Source of the DNA: an uncultured Pelagibacteraceae bacterium
Lineage (GTDB): Bacteria; Pseudomonadota; Alphaproteobacteria; Pelagibacterales; Pelagibacteraceae
Length of the DNA: 64,000 nt
Direction of reading: 5' to 3'
Assembly: GCA_902613855.1 (NCBI GenBank)
Contig: CACMIX010000001.1
Span: 352,717-416,716, forward strand
Shown here: positions 19,124-29,151 of the stretch, piece by piece
How positions within the stretch are numbered: position 1 is the first letter of the stretch
Layout: every line of letters starts with the position of its first letter
Notes under the pieces: generated by a model
The model's database searches: none
Seen by the model: only the letters and a program-made list of their open reading frames with translations
What the model was told of the DNA's origin: nothing
Position numbers and translations under genes: made by a program

Positions 19124-19702
19124 TTAATAAATTTTTGTCTTACTTTCTTCTTTATTTTTCAGACGTTTAATATTTTCTCTGTGAGTATAAAATATCAATA
19201 CAAACATAATTCCAAAAAAAAGTGCATTACTCATTTGATCATTAAAAAAAATATATACTGGTATCGTTAGTGAACCAATAAGTGATGACAAAGAAGAGTA
19301 TTTTGATATTAAAAAAATTAGTAACCAAGACACACAAAAAATAAAACCTAAAAAAATATTTATAGTAAACAATATGCCTACATATGTGGCGACACCCTTA
19401 CCACCTTTAAACTTTAACCAAACTGGAAAAACATGACCTAAAAAAGCACAAAGAGATGCAATATAAATTAATTCTGGATGAATAATTTTTACATATAGTA
19501 CAGGAAGTATAGCTTTCATAACATCTAGCAAAAGGGTTGAATATCCAATTAATTTATTACCTGTTCTTAATGCATTTGTTGCACCAATATTTCCAGATCC
19601 AATTTCTCTTATATCTTTTTTTAAAAAAATTTTTGTTAGTATAAACCCAAAAGGTATAGAACCCATTAGGTATGAGATTATACCTATAGTTAAAAATTCC
19701 AT
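19124..19702 (-). CDS. plsY: Glycerol-3-phosphate acyltransferase PlsY
   Basis: Membrane enzyme that moves the acyl group of acyl-phosphate onto glycerol-3-phosphate, the first step of phospholipid synthesis. The 192 residues have about five hydrophobic segments and the three family motifs: SIPFGFILTKIF, GSGNIGATNALRTG, and the central VWLKFKGGKGVATYVG. Its acyl-phosphate donor is made by PlsX, encoded at 55728-56729. Two bases separate it from the upstream dihydroorotase-like gene. Confidence 0.95.
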   Translation of the reverse strand: MEFLTIGIISYLMGSIPFGFILTKIFLKKDIREIGSGNIGATNALRTGNKLIGYSTLLLDVMKAILPVLYVKIIHPELIYIASLCAFLGHVFPVWLKFKGGKGVATYVGILFTINIFLGFIFCVSWLLIFLISKYSSLSSLIGSLTIPVYIFFNDQMSNALFFGIMFVLIFYTHRENIKRLKNKEESKTKIY

Positions 19703-19704
19703 TT

Positions 19705-20991
19705 TTATACTTTAAATAATTCCTGACCTTTTACAAACGTATTGGTTACTTTTCCTTGCAATTTTTTATCCTCTATAGATGTATTTTTTGATTTAGAGAT
19801 TAAATTTTCTTTTTTAACAACCCAAGGTTTGTCTATATCTACAATACAAAAATCAGCTTCATTTCCAATAGATAAGTTTCCTTTATTTATATTTAATATT
19901 TTTGCAGGATTTGATGTCAATGCTTGAATTATAGTATCCAGTTTAATAGATCCATTATGAAATAATTCTAAGCTTAATGACAATAGTGTTTCAATACCTG
20001 ATGCTCCTGTTGCAGCTTGGGAAAATGTTAATCTTTTAGACTCTTCATCTTCAGGTTTATGGTCTGAGACGATTACATCAATCACGCCATCTTTTAATCC
20101 TTGGACCAATGCTTCTCTATCTTCTTCTTTTCTGAGAGGAGGGGATAATTTTAAAAAAGTTCTAAAATCTCCAATGTCATTTTCATTCAGCGATAAATTA
20201 TTTATTGAAACTCCTGATGTAAATTTTATATCTTCTTTTCTTTGTTTTATAATATCAACAGACTTCGAAGAGGAAAGTTGTGAGATGTGATATCTACATT
20301 TAACCTTTTCAAGCAATGTCAAATCTCTTTCAATTATAATTCTTTCAGCAATATCAGGTATTCCAGACAGCCCTAGCTTTGAGGCAATTATTCCAGAATT
20401 AATCATACCGTTTTCTGATAAATGCAAATCTTCAGCGTGTTGCATAATTAAACAACCCAGGTCTTTTGCTGAATTCATTATTCTGGACATTAGTCTTGTA
20501 TTTTGAATAGTTTTGACGCCATCAGTAAATGCAATTATTCCTTTTTTGGCCAAAAGACCAAATTCGGTCATGTTAGTTCCTTCGATATTATGAGTTAAAG
20601 AAGCGCAAGGAAAAATATTTATCTTAGATTTATCTCTTCCTCTTCTTTTTAAAAAATCAACAATAGAAACATTATCTATAATCGGATCTGTATTTGGCAT
20701 AGTAACAACAGAAGTTACACCACCAGATAAAGCAGCATTACTTAAAGTTTTAAAATTTTCTTTATATTCGTAACCTGGTTCACCTACAAACACTCTCATA
20801 TCCACAAGACCAGGGAAGATATATTTTCCTTTTAAATCAATTGGTTTTTCTCGTGATGGAAGATTATTGTTGTTTACTTTTTTACCTATTGCTTCGATCT
20901 TTCCATCTTCATCAATAATTAATCCACCATTTTCGTTTAATGAATTATGAGGATCTATAATATTTGCATTTATAAAGTATTGTTTTTTCAT
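19705..20991 (-). CDS. pyrC: Dihydroorotase-like protein, probably inactive partner of PyrB
   Basis: A 428-residue amidohydrolase with the dihydroorotase fold: it has MPNTDPIIDN, ligand-type residues Asp157 (FTDG), His185 (MQHAED), His235 (RYHISQLSS) and Asp310 (SDHKPED). At the first metal motif, where catalytic enzymes have D-x-H-x-H-x-R-E-P-G, this protein reads DMRVFVGEPG: Arg66 and Phe68 replace both histidines and Gly70 replaces the substrate-binding arginine. It is therefore expected to be non-catalytic, like the PyrC-prime subunits that support aspartate transcarbamoylase in pseudomonads. Placement directly after pyrB (no gap) fits a structural role. A true dihydroorotase should lie elsewhere. 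Confidence 0.85.
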   Translation of the reverse strand: MKKQYFINANIIDPHNSLNENGGLIIDEDGKIEAIGKKVNNNNLPSREKPIDLKGKYIFPGLVDMRVFVGEPGYEYKENFKTLSNAALSGGVTSVVTMPNTDPIIDNVSIVDFLKRRGRDKSKINIFPCASLTHNIEGTNMTEFGLLAKKGIIAFTDGVKTIQNTRLMSRIMNSAKDLGCLIMQHAEDLHLSENGMINSGIIASKLGLSGIPDIAERIIIERDLTLLEKVKCRYHISQLSSSKSVDIIKQRKEDIKFTSGVSINNLSLNENDIGDFRTFLKLSPPLRKEEDREALVQGLKDGVIDVIVSDHKPEDEESKRLTFSQAATGASGIETLLSLSLELFHNGSIKLDTIIQALTSNPAKILNINKGNLSIGNEADFCIVDIDKPWVVKKENLISKSKNTSIEDKKLQGKVTNTFVKGQELFKV

Positions 20992-21933
20992 TTATTCACA
21001 AAATATTTTTAAACACGCCATTCTTACAGCAACACCAAGTTCAACCTGTTCCTTAATAACACTCTTGTTAATATCGTCAGCTAACCTAGTGTCAATTTCG
21101 ATACCCCTGTTCATTGGACCTGGATGCATAATAAGGGCATCAGATTTTGCATGATCTAATTTGTCTGGTGTTAAACCATAGTATTCATAATACTCTCTAT
21201 TAGATGACAAGAATGAACTAGTCATTCTCTCATTTTGCAATCTCAACATCATTACAATGTCACAATCTTTCAGTCCTTTTTTCATATCAGTAAAAGTATT
21301 AACCCCAAATTTTTCTATTTCTTTTGGCATCAAATTCGTAGGAGCAACTATATTTACCTCAGCTCCAAGCATAGTTAACAAGTAAATATTTGATCTAGCT
21401 ACACGTGAATGCAAAATATCTCCACATATTGCAATTTTTAATCCTTGGATTTTATCTTTTCGGTTAATTATTGTTAGTGCATCTAGTAACGCTTGTGTAG
21501 GATGTTCTCTGCGACCGTCCCCAGCATTTAATACTACACAATTAACTTTTTGTGAAAGAAGATTGCAAGCCCCTGAGTCTTGATGTCTAATCACTATGAT
21601 ATCTGGATGCATTGCATTTAAAGTCATAGCAGTGTCAATTAGTGTTTCACCTTTTTTAATTGCTGAATTACCCATGTTCATTGACATCACATCAGCACCT
21701 AATCTTTTTCCTGCTAATTCAAATGAGCTTTGAGTTCTGGTTGACGGCTCAAAAAAGAGGTTTATTTGAGTTTTGCCTCTTAAAACGTCAATTTTTTTAT
21801 TCTTACTTCGATTTACTTTTATAAAGGTTTGAGCTTCATCAAGAATAATATTTATGTCACTAACTGACAAATCTTGAATACCTAACAAATGTTTTTGAGA
21901 GATTTTAATAGCTTTATTGGTTTTAGATGCCAT
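20992..21933 (-). CDS. pyrB: Aspartate carbamoyltransferase catalytic subunit
   Basis: Condenses carbamoyl phosphate and aspartate, committing to pyrimidine synthesis. The ATG at 21933 gives [12 protein letters not shown] and a 313-residue protein; a more distant in-frame ATG at 21972 adds 13 hydrophobic residues before the usual start and leaves only three bases to ruvX. Motifs: [20 protein letters not shown] binds carbamoyl phosphate, [13 protein letters not shown] is the 80s loop, then [25 protein letters not shown] and [13 protein letters not shown]. No pyrI regulatory gene is present; a dihydroorotase-like partner follows immediately. Confidence 0.96.
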   Translation of the reverse strand: MASKTNKAIKISQKHLLGIQDLSVSDINIILDEAQTFIKVNRSKNKKIDVLRGKTQINLFFEPSTRTQSSFELAGKRLGADVMSMNMGNSAIKKGETLIDTAMTLNAMHPDIIVIRHQDSGACNLLSQKVNCVVLNAGDGRREHPTQALLDALTIINRKDKIQGLKIAICGDILHSRVARSNIYLLTMLGAEVNIVAPTNLMPKEIEKFGVNTFTDMKKGLKDCDIVMMLRLQNERMTSSFLSSNREYYEYYGLTPDKLDHAKSDALIMHPGPMNRGIEIDTRLADDINKSVIKEQVELGVAVRMACLKIFCE

Positions 21934-21975
21934 TAAAATTAACTCTATAACTATAATACAGTTAGTTGGCAAGCA

Positions 21976-22431
21976 TTAATTGTTTAAAAAATCTATTGCT
22001 CCTTGAAGTATGAATGCAGCAGCATTCTGATCTATATTTTTTTCTCTTTTAGTTACATTTATATCCAATTGACTAGATAAATTGAATGCACCTACCGTTG
22101 AGAGTCTTTCATCCCATAAACAAACATCAATATCTAATTTCTTATCTAGATTGTTAGAGACATCATGAACAGACTGGGCAGATCTGCCTAAAGTTCCATC
22201 CATATTAATAGGATATCCTATTATAATTCCCTTAATACTATTTTCCTCAATAATCATTTTTAATTCACTGATTAAATTATCCGCACTAGTTTTATTTAAT
22301 GTTTTTAATGGTGTAGCTATAGATTGTTTTTCGTCACAGATTGAAACACCAATTCTTTTAGAGCCAAGATCTAGACCAATTAATCTACATGTTTCTGACT
22401 GTTTTTTTTTAAACTCTTCTATAGTGATCAT
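21976..22431 (-). CDS. ruvX: Holliday-junction resolvase-like protein RuvX/YqgF
   Basis: A 151-residue RNase H-fold protein of the YqgF family, linked in E. coli to 16S rRNA 5'-end maturation and described as a putative resolvase. Key segments are RLIGLDLGSKRIGVSICDEKQSIATPL with the catalytic aspartate, IIIGYPINMDGTLG, and LWDERLSTVGA with Asp-Glu, then NIDQNAAAFILQGAIDFL. It heads the minus-strand pyrimidine block and diverges from gatC across 50 bases. Confidence 0.92.
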   Translation of the reverse strand: MITIEEFKKKQSETCRLIGLDLGSKRIGVSICDEKQSIATPLKTLNKTSADNLISELKMIIEENSIKGIIIGYPINMDGTLGRSAQSVHDVSNNLDKKLDIDVCLWDERLSTVGAFNLSSQLDINVTKREKNIDQNAAAFILQGAIDFLNN

Positions 22432-22481
22432 ATTGTATAATTTAGACTTAAGTGATAGTTTGCGACATATTTAATTATCAT

Positions 22482-22769
22482 ATGAGTATCGATCTTAAAA
22501 CAATAAAGCACATATCAAAATTATCAAGAATTTCTGTCGATGAAAAAAAAGCAGAGAAACTGGCAGGAGATTTAAATTCAATTTTTGAATTTATTGAAAA
22601 ACTTAATGAATTAAAGACAGATAACGTTCAACCTTTAACTTCGGTTGCAGAAACAACATTAAAGTTAAGAGATGATAAGGTAAAAAGCAAAAATTTAAGA
22701 GATCAAATAATTAAAAATTCTCCTCAGGAAAATGAGGATTATTTTGTTGTGCCAAAGGTGATTGAATAA
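22482..22769 (+). CDS. gatC: Glutamyl/aspartyl-tRNA amidotransferase subunit C
   Basis: GatC stabilises the GatAB complex that amidates misacylated Glu-tRNA(Gln) and Asp-tRNA(Asn). Start chosen at the ATG at 22482 ([19 protein letters not shown]), which matches the family; the frame is open ten residues further upstream from an ATG at 22452 that would lie in the intergenic region. The 95-residue length, [25 protein letters not shown] and the ending [11 protein letters not shown] are hallmarks. It overlaps gatA by one base. Confidence 0.95.
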   Translation: MSIDLKTIKHISKLSRISVDEKKAEKLAGDLNSIFEFIEKLNELKTDNVQPLTSVAETTLKLRDDKVKSKNLRDQIIKNSPQENEDYFVVPKVIE

Positions 22770-24226
22770 TGTCTGAAATTACAAAACAATCACTTTCAGA
22801 ATTAATTAAAAATATTAAAGATAAAAAACTTTCATCTACTGAAGTTACAAAAGCATTTGTAGAAAGGTCTGAAAAATCCAAAAAGTTAAATGCCTATGTA
22901 ACAGAAGACTTTTCAGCTGCAATTGATAAAGCTAAAAAGTTTGATCAAAACCCTAATTTAGATTTAAAATTACCTGGTATACCAATGGCTGTTAAAGATC
23001 TATTTTGTACAAAAAATGTTAAAACTACTGCAGGGAGTAAAATTTTGAATAATTTTATTCCAACTTATGAGTCCACAGTTACTCAAAATATTTGGAATGA
23101 GGGAGCTATTCTTCTTGGAAAATTAAATTGTGATGAGTTTGCCATGGGATCTTCTAATGAAACAAGTTTTTTTGGCTGTGTGCAGAACCCAATTGATAAA
23201 GATTTAGTTCCTGGTGGATCCTCAGGTGGTTCATCTTCAGCTGTTGCAGCACAATTAACACCAATTACAATAGGAACAGATACTGGTGGTTCAATTAGAC
23301 AACCTGCATCCTTCACAGGCATCGTTGGTTTAAAACCAACTTATGGAAGCTGTTCAAGATACGGAATTGTAGCATTCGCATCTTCTTTAGATCAAGCAGG
23401 ACCAATGGCTCAAAACGTAAGAGATTGTGCTTTATTACACGAGGTTATTAGTTCTTATGATGAAAAAGACTCTACCTCCATAGATTTTAAGCGAAACAAT
23501 TACGTTAAGGAATTAACTAATAATATCAAAGGAAAAAAAATAGGAATACCTAAAGAGTATAGAGTTGATGCAATGCCCAAGGAAATAGAAGATCTTTGGA
23601 AGAAAGGTATTGATTATGTAAAAGATTGTGGTGCAGAAATTATAGATATTTCACTACCTCACACTAACTATGCTCTACCCACTTATTATATTGTAGCTCC
23701 CGCAGAAGCTTCATCTAATCTTGCGCGATATGATGGTGTTAAATATGGATTTAGAGCTGATGGAGAAAATTTGATAGATATGTATGAGAAAACTAGATCT
23801 GAAGGTTTTGGAGCAGAAGTTCAAAGAAGAATAATGATTGGGACTTATGTTTTATCATCAGGATATTACGATGCATATTATCTTAAGGCTCAAAAAGTAA
23901 GAAAGCTTATTAAAAATGATTTTGATGAAGCTTATAAAAAAGTTGATGCGATATTAACTCCATCAACTCCAAGTTCAGCGTTCAAAATAGGTGAAAAGAC
24001 AAATGATCCTGTTTCGATGTATTTAAACGATATTTTTACAGTTCCAGTAAATTTGGCAGGTTTGCCTGGAATTTCGATACCTGCTGGTCATGATGCAAAA
24101 GGTTATCCTTTAGGACTACAAATAATTGGAAAAGCATTTGATGAACAAAATTTATTAAACATCGCATATGCAATGGAAGAAAAGATTAATTTTAAAAATA
24201 AAATTACTGATTGGTGGATAAAATGA
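22769..24226 (+). CDS. gatA: Glutamyl/aspartyl-tRNA amidotransferase subunit A
   Basis: The amidase subunit that releases ammonia from glutamine for tRNA-dependent Gln/Asn synthesis. In the 485 residues the Ser-cisSer-Lys triad is visible: Lys in [15 protein letters not shown], and the serine-rich signature [37 protein letters not shown], followed by [26 protein letters not shown]. Subunits C, A and B are in one operon, linked by one- and four-base overlaps. The presence of the operon implies indirect charging of at least one of Gln-tRNA or Asn-tRNA. Confidence 0.98.
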   Translation: MSEITKQSLSELIKNIKDKKLSSTEVTKAFVERSEKSKKLNAYVTEDFSAAIDKAKKFDQNPNLDLKLPGIPMAVKDLFCTKNVKTTAGSKILNNFIPTYESTVTQNIWNEGAILLGKLNCDEFAMGSSNETSFFGCVQNPIDKDLVPGGSSGGSSSAVAAQLTPITIGTDTGGSIRQPASFTGIVGLKPTYGSCSRYGIVAFASSLDQAGPMAQNVRDCALLHEVISSYDEKDSTSIDFKRNNYVKELTNNIKGKKIGIPKEYRVDAMPKEIEDLWKKGIDYVKDCGAEIIDISLPHTNYALPTYYIVAPAEASSNLARYDGVKYGFRADGENLIDMYEKTRSEGFGAEVQRRIMIGTYVLSSGYYDAYYLKAQKVRKLIKNDFDEAYKKVDAILTPSTPSSAFKIGEKTNDPVSMYLNDIFTVPVNLAGLPGISIPAGHDAKGYPLGLQIIGKAFDEQNLLNIAYAMEEKINFKNKITDWWIK

Positions 24227-25686
24227 GTAAAGATAAATCAGAGTATCTAATCAATAGAAAAGATAATCAATATGAAGTTGTAATAGGCTTAGAGGTTCAT
24301 GCTCAAGTCACTTCAGAATCAAAGTTATTTTCAACATCATCAACTAAATTTGGTGCAGAACCCAATACTCAGGTAAGTTTAGTAGATGCTGCTTTGCCAG
24401 GTATGCTGCCAGTTATAAATGAGTTTTGTGTAAAACAGGCAATAAAAACCGGCATAGGATTAAAAGCCAAAATAAATAAACGATCTGTTTTTGATAGAAA
24501 AAATTACTTTTATGCAGATCTACCTCAAGGATATCAAATATCTCAATTTAAAGATCCAATTGTTGGTGAAGGTAAAGTTATATTAGATATGCCGGATGGT
24601 CAAAAAGAGGTTGGTATTGAAAGATTACACTTAGAGCAAGACGCGGGTAAAAGCATACATGATTTAGACCCAAAAAATACATTTGTTGATCTTAATAGAT
24701 CAGGTGTTGCCTTAATGGAAATTGTTAGTAAACCAGATTTAAGATCACCAGATGAAGTGAATGCTTATGTAAAAAAATTAAGATCAATAATGAGATACCT
24801 TGGAACGTGTGATGGGAATATGCAAGAGGGTTCATTAAGAGCTGATGTGAATGTTTCTGTTAGAAAAAAAGGCACAAAAGAATTTGGAACTAGATGTGAA
24901 ATTAAAAATGTAAACTCAATAAAATTTATGCAAATGGCTATTGAATACGAAGCTAATAGACAAGTAGATCTTATCGAAGATGGTCATTCTATTGATCAAG
25001 AGACTAGACTTTTTGATACTAAAAAAAATGAGACAAGATCAATGCGATCAAAAGAAGATGCACATGACTATAGATATTTTCCTGATCCAGATCTTTTGCC
25101 TCTAGAAGTTTCAGATGATTTTATAGAAAAGTTAAAATCAGAAATTCCAGAGTTACCTGATGAAAAGAAAAAAAGATTTATTGAAAAATTCAAACTATCT
25201 CCTTATGAGGCAACCATTTTAGTTTCAGATAATGAAACCTCTAATTATTTTGAAAATGTAATAAAAAAATCAGATGTGAAACTTGCTACTAACTGGATAA
25301 TTGGTGAATTGTTTGCTGCTTTAAATGAAAAGAATCTAGAAATTATTGAAAGCCCAATAAGTGCAGGTAATTTATCAAAATTAATAAATTTAATTAAAGA
25401 TGGAACTATTTCTGGGAAAATAGCTAAAACTGTTTTTGAACATATGATGGAGGGGGACAAAGACCCAAAAAAAATAGTCGAAGAAAAAGGATTAAAACAA
25501 GAAAGTGATCCTAAAGCTCTAGAAGCACTAATTGATAAAGTTATTGACGATAACCGAGAAAAAGCCACTGAATATAAATCAGGTAAAGTAAAATTATTTG
25601 GTTTTTTTGTTGGACAAGTAATGAAAGTATCAGGTGGAAAAGCCAACCCTCAATTAGTAAATAAGATTTTAAAGAAGAAACTTTAG
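24223..25686 (+). CDS. gatB: Glutamyl/aspartyl-tRNA amidotransferase subunit B
   Basis: GatB binds the tRNA and phosphorylates the acyl group for amidation. The start at ATG 24223 overlaps the gatA stop as ATGA; a TTG at 24211 in the same frame is less likely. Motifs include [78 protein letters not shown], and the C-terminal YqeY-like helical domain ending [15 protein letters not shown]. The 487-residue length is standard. Confidence 0.97.
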   Translation: MSKDKSEYLINRKDNQYEVVIGLEVHAQVTSESKLFSTSSTKFGAEPNTQVSLVDAALPGMLPVINEFCVKQAIKTGIGLKAKINKRSVFDRKNYFYADLPQGYQISQFKDPIVGEGKVILDMPDGQKEVGIERLHLEQDAGKSIHDLDPKNTFVDLNRSGVALMEIVSKPDLRSPDEVNAYVKKLRSIMRYLGTCDGNMQEGSLRADVNVSVRKKGTKEFGTRCEIKNVNSIKFMQMAIEYEANRQVDLIEDGHSIDQETRLFDTKKNETRSMRSKEDAHDYRYFPDPDLLPLEVSDDFIEKLKSEIPELPDEKKKRFIEKFKLSPYEATILVSDNETSNYFENVIKKSDVKLATNWIIGELFAALNEKNLEIIESPISAGNLSKLINLIKDGTISGKIAKTVFEHMMEGDKDPKKIVEEKGLKQESDPKALEALIDKVIDDNREKATEYKSGKVKLFGFFVGQVMKVSGGKANPQLVNKILKKKL

Positions 25687-25691
25687 AGTTT

Positions 25692-26339
25692 ATGGGTTCA
25701 GACCTTAATATCACACAAGAGCTGCAAGATTATATTTTAGAACATGGACATAATCTTCACCCAGTCCAAAAAGAAATAATTGAGTATAATACATCACTTG
25801 GTGATATAAAAAGAATGCAGATATCAATTTCACAAACTCAGTTTCTTCATTTAATTATTAAAGTTTCTAACATAAAAAAAGTATTAGAAATCGGCACATT
25901 TACAGGTTTAAGTACTTTATCTATGTCACTAGCATTACCTAATGATGGTAAAATACTTGCATTAGATAAAAATGAGCAAACAAATAAAGTTGCAATTAAT
26001 TTTTTTAAAAAAGCAAAACAAGATCATAAAATTACAACTTTAATTAAACCAGCTCTAGAGAGTTTAGACGAAATTAAAGAAAAATTTGAACTCATATTCA
26101 TAGATGCCGATAAAGGAAACTATAAAGAATATTATGAAAGATCATTGATTTTGCTTGAGACAAGTGGCTTAATTATAATTGATAATGTCCTTTGGTATGG
26201 AGAAGTGGCAAAGAAAAACGAACATGACAAAATTACTAAAACCATTAAAAACTTTAACGAATTTGTATCTAACGATAAAAGAGTAGAGAAAACCATAATT
26301 CCTCTAGGGGATGGAATGACTATATGTAGGAAATTGTAA
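25692..26339 (+). CDS. SAM-dependent O-methyltransferase (CCoAOMT-like family)
   Basis: A 215-residue class I methyltransferase of the caffeoyl-CoA/catechol O-methyltransferase-like family. VLEIGTFTGLSTLSMSLALP is the SAM-binding motif I, LALDKNEQ motif post-I, LIFIDADKGNYKEYY the metal-binding Asp-containing motif, and LIIIDNVLWYGEV is also diagnostic. Its substrate cannot be told from sequence; bacterial members often act on catechol-like or other small hydroxylated compounds. It starts five bases after gatB and its stop overlaps the next gene by one base. Confidence 0.88.
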   Translation: MGSDLNITQELQDYILEHGHNLHPVQKEIIEYNTSLGDIKRMQISISQTQFLHLIIKVSNIKKVLEIGTFTGLSTLSMSLALPNDGKILALDKNEQTNKVAINFFKKAKQDHKITTLIKPALESLDEIKEKFELIFIDADKGNYKEYYERSLILLETSGLIIIDNVLWYGEVAKKNEHDKITKTIKNFNEFVSNDKRVEKTIIPLGDGMTICRKL

Positions 26340-27244
26340 TGTATGAAGTATTTGGTTTCTATAGGTTTTTAAATATTAAGTATTTAAAAAAAAATAAGAG
26401 ATTGATAAATGAAGTTTTAATAAAAAATAATATTCGAGGAACAGTAATAATTTCAAAAGAAGGTGTAAATGGTACTATATCTGGTAAAGGACCAGATATT
26501 AAAACTACTATTAATAAGTTAAAAAAAATTTTAAAATTTAAAGATTTTAATAGTTTCAATAAATCAAAAAGTTTTTTTCAACCGTTTCATAAACCTAGAA
26601 TAAAAATTAAGACTGAGCTTGTTCCTATGAACTTAAAACTTAGTCAAATGATTAAAAAAAAAGACAGTCATGTTGACCCAAACAAATGGAATAAATTAAT
26701 AAGGAATAAAAAAACACTTGTTATTGATGCCAGAAAACCATTTGAATATGATGTTGGTACTTTTAAAGGTTCTACGAATCCAAATATTGACAATTTTAGA
26801 GATTTTCCAAAATATTTAAAAAAACTTAAAAAAAATAAGCCTATAGCAATGTTTTGTACTGGTGGTATTCGATGTGAGAAAGCTGCCGTCTATTTAGAAA
26901 AAAAAGGCTTTAGTAACGTATATCAATTAAAAGGTGGGATTTTAAATTATTTAAAAAAAACTGATCAAAAAAAAAGTTTATGGGAAGGTGAATGTTTTGT
27001 TTTTGATAACAGAGTTAGTTTAAAACATGGTCTAAAATCTGGTTCTTATTCAATTTGTAGTGGTTGCAGAAAACCAATTTCTCCACAGATTAAAAATTCA
27101 AAAAAATATGAGGAAGGTGTTTCATGTCCAAATTGTCACGATAAATTAACAGATCAACAAAAAACAAGATTTAGAATGAGACAAAAGCAAATTAACCTTG
27201 CTAAAAAAGTTGGAAAAAGACATATCTTCCAAAAAGAATATTAA
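26339..27244 (+). CDS. trhO: tRNA uridine-34 hydroxylase, rhodanese family
   Basis: A 301-residue YceA/TrhO-type protein, the oxygen-dependent enzyme making 5-hydroxyuridine at tRNA position 34 in E. coli and B. subtilis. It has an N-terminal ferredoxin-like domain (RGTVIISKEGVNGTISG), the rhodanese domain with VIDARKPFEYDVGTF and the catalytic loop MFCTGGIRCEKAAVYLEKKGF, and a cysteine-rich C-terminal region (CSGCRKPI, CPNCHDKLT). Length is standard for alphaproteobacterial members. Confidence 0.92.
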   Translation: MYEVFGFYRFLNIKYLKKNKRLINEVLIKNNIRGTVIISKEGVNGTISGKGPDIKTTINKLKKILKFKDFNSFNKSKSFFQPFHKPRIKIKTELVPMNLKLSQMIKKKDSHVDPNKWNKLIRNKKTLVIDARKPFEYDVGTFKGSTNPNIDNFRDFPKYLKKLKKNKPIAMFCTGGIRCEKAAVYLEKKGFSNVYQLKGGILNYLKKTDQKKSLWEGECFVFDNRVSLKHGLKSGSYSICSGCRKPISPQIKNSKKYEEGVSCPNCHDKLTDQQKTRFRMRQKQINLAKKVGKRHIFQKEY

Positions 27245-27262
27245 TAACATTTAACAAACTAG

Positions 27263-28600
27263 ATGAATTTATTAAAAGATGAAGTTTCAACTTTAGTCAG
27301 AAAGCTTGCAATACCAGCAAGTATAGGAACGCTTTTTCAAACCCTGTACACAATAGTTGATACCTTTTATGCTGGAAAAATATCTCCTGAAGCGCTTTCT
27401 GCTTTAAGTAAGTCATTTCCAATTTTCTTTATAATAATTGCCACATCTATTGGTGTTACAGTAGCTGGCACATCTTTGATTGGTAGCAGTATTGGAGAGA
27501 AAAATGAAAAAAATGTTTTAGGTTATTTTGTAAACGTTATTTTCTATGCAATAATTATTTCGTTAATCGTATCAATACTTGGTTTTACATTTGGTGAAAA
27601 AGTATTTCTATTAATGAATTCAACGACAGAGGTCACCAGTCTAGGTCTTAAATATATAAATATAATTTTCTTGGGTACAATATTGTTTATTTTAGTTGTA
27701 GCACTAAATTCTTTTTTACATGCAGAAGGAGACACAGTAACATATAGAAATGCTTTAATTTTATCCTTTTTCCTGAATATAATTTTAAATCCTATTTTTA
27801 TTTTTGGTTTCTTATTTATACCAGCTTTAGGAATATCAGGAATTGGTGTAGCAACGCTAATTGCTCAATTTGTTTCTCTTTTAATTGTACTTAGAAAAAT
27901 TCTAACTAATGAAAGAATAAAGAAAATTACTTTTAGTTATTTTAAAGTAAAATATTTTTTTCTAAAAAATATTTTCTTTCAATCTATGCCAATAACAGTT
28001 GCTATTTTAGGATACTCAGTGGCTGCTGCTATTGTTTTTACTTATGTTGGTTTTTCTAGCGAATATGCAGTAGCAGGTTATGGGTCTGCAACTAGAATTG
28101 AACAGGTTGTTTTACTTCCTATTTTAGGAATAAATACAGCAATTATTTCTATAATTGCTCAAAATATTGGAGCTAAATATTATAAGCGAGTTGAACAATC
28201 ATATTTTACATCAGTAAAATACGGTTTGTATTTAATGTTATTCTCAGGTGTTCTTGTATATTTAAGTGCTGACATTGTTCCAAAATTCTTCTCCTCTAAT
28301 TCTGAAGTAATCACATATGGTTCTATTTACTTAAAAATATCAGCCTTCATCTTACCAGCATATCCAATTTTCTTTCTTTCAAATGGCTTTTTTATGGCTT
28401 TAAAAAAATCAGAAAAGGCCATGTTAAATAATATTATAAGAAACGTTATAGTACCCATATTGTCATTTCATATTGCCAGATATATTAACGCAGATTTTAA
28501 AACATTTTTTTATATTTGGGCCACATTTCAATGGTCGATATCAATTATTTTATTCTTTTACGTTAAATATTATATAAAAAATAAATTAGTCACCACATAA
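27263..28600 (+). CDS. MATE-family multidrug/cation antiporter
   Basis: A 445-residue integral membrane protein with twelve predicted hydrophobic segments arranged as two halves, as in MATE exporters. The N-terminal LAIPASIGTLFQTLYTIVDTFYAGKISPEALSALSKSFPI and the second-half GYGSATRIEQVVLLPILGINTAIISIIAQNIGAKYY match the family. These antiporters use H+ or Na+ to export cationic compounds; the coupling ion and substrate cannot be called here. It lies 18 bases after trhO. Confidence 0.92.
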   Translation: MNLLKDEVSTLVRKLAIPASIGTLFQTLYTIVDTFYAGKISPEALSALSKSFPIFFIIIATSIGVTVAGTSLIGSSIGEKNEKNVLGYFVNVIFYAIIISLIVSILGFTFGEKVFLLMNSTTEVTSLGLKYINIIFLGTILFILVVALNSFLHAEGDTVTYRNALILSFFLNIILNPIFIFGFLFIPALGISGIGVATLIAQFVSLLIVLRKILTNERIKKITFSYFKVKYFFLKNIFFQSMPITVAILGYSVAAAIVFTYVGFSSEYAVAGYGSATRIEQVVLLPILGINTAIISIIAQNIGAKYYKRVEQSYFTSVKYGLYLMLFSGVLVYLSADIVPKFFSSNSEVITYGSIYLKISAFILPAYPIFFLSNGFFMALKKSEKAMLNNIIRNVIVPILSFHIARYINADFKTFFYIWATFQWSISIILFFYVKYYIKNKLVTT

Positions 28601-28621
28601 TTTGATCTAAATTACTTAAAG

Positions 28622-29149
28622 ATGTTTTTTACCAAAAAAAAAGTTTTAATAATGATTATTATTTGTTTAGTTGTTTTTATATTTACTTACAATGATGTTA
28701 AGTCAGAAGAAATTAAGGAAATTACTGGTTTTGCAAAAATTATTGATGGAGATACAATTAAAATAAGTAATAAAAAAATTAGGTTACATGGGATAGATGC
28801 TCCAGAAAAAAAACAAACATGTAAAAAGCCTTACCTAACAATTAGTGTTTTTTCGTTCACCAAGAGCTACATGTGTGGACAAGTTTCTACTAATAAATTA
28901 ACTAAAAAAATAAATAATCAAATTATAAAATGTAAGATAAAGGATGTTGATAGATATAATAGGCTTATTGGAGAATGTTATAAAAGAAACCAAAATCTTA
29001 ATTCTTGGTTAGTATCAAACGGTTATGCAGTTGCTTATAGAAAGTATTCTAAAAAATACATTTCAGATGAAATGTATGCAAAAAATAATAAACTTGGTAT
29101 TTGGCAGGGTAAATTTGAAATGCCGTGGGATTTTAGAAGAAAAAATTAA
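28622..29149 (+). CDS. Secreted or membrane-anchored staphylococcal-type nuclease
   Basis: A 175-residue thermonuclease-like (SNase, OB-fold) protein. Residues about 7-28 are hydrophobic and form a signal peptide or anchor; the catalytic domain then follows with ITGFAKIIDGDTIKI, the RLHGIDAPEKKQTC segment (Arg and Glu catalytic), DVDRYNRLIGECY (second catalytic Arg), and the ending ANNKLGIWQGKFEMPWDFRRK, which is shared by many alphaproteobacterial members. Probably a periplasmic or extracellular nuclease; the target is unknown. The stop is two bases from that of soxG on the other strand. Confidence 0.85.
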   Translation: MFFTKKKVLIMIIICLVVFIFTYNDVKSEEIKEITGFAKIIDGDTIKISNKKIRLHGIDAPEKKQTCKKPYLTISVFSFTKSYMCGQVSTNKLTKKINNQIIKCKIKDVDRYNRLIGECYKRNQNLNSWLVSNGYAVAYRKYSKKYISDEMYAKNNKLGIWQGKFEMPWDFRRKN

Positions 29150-29151
29150 AT

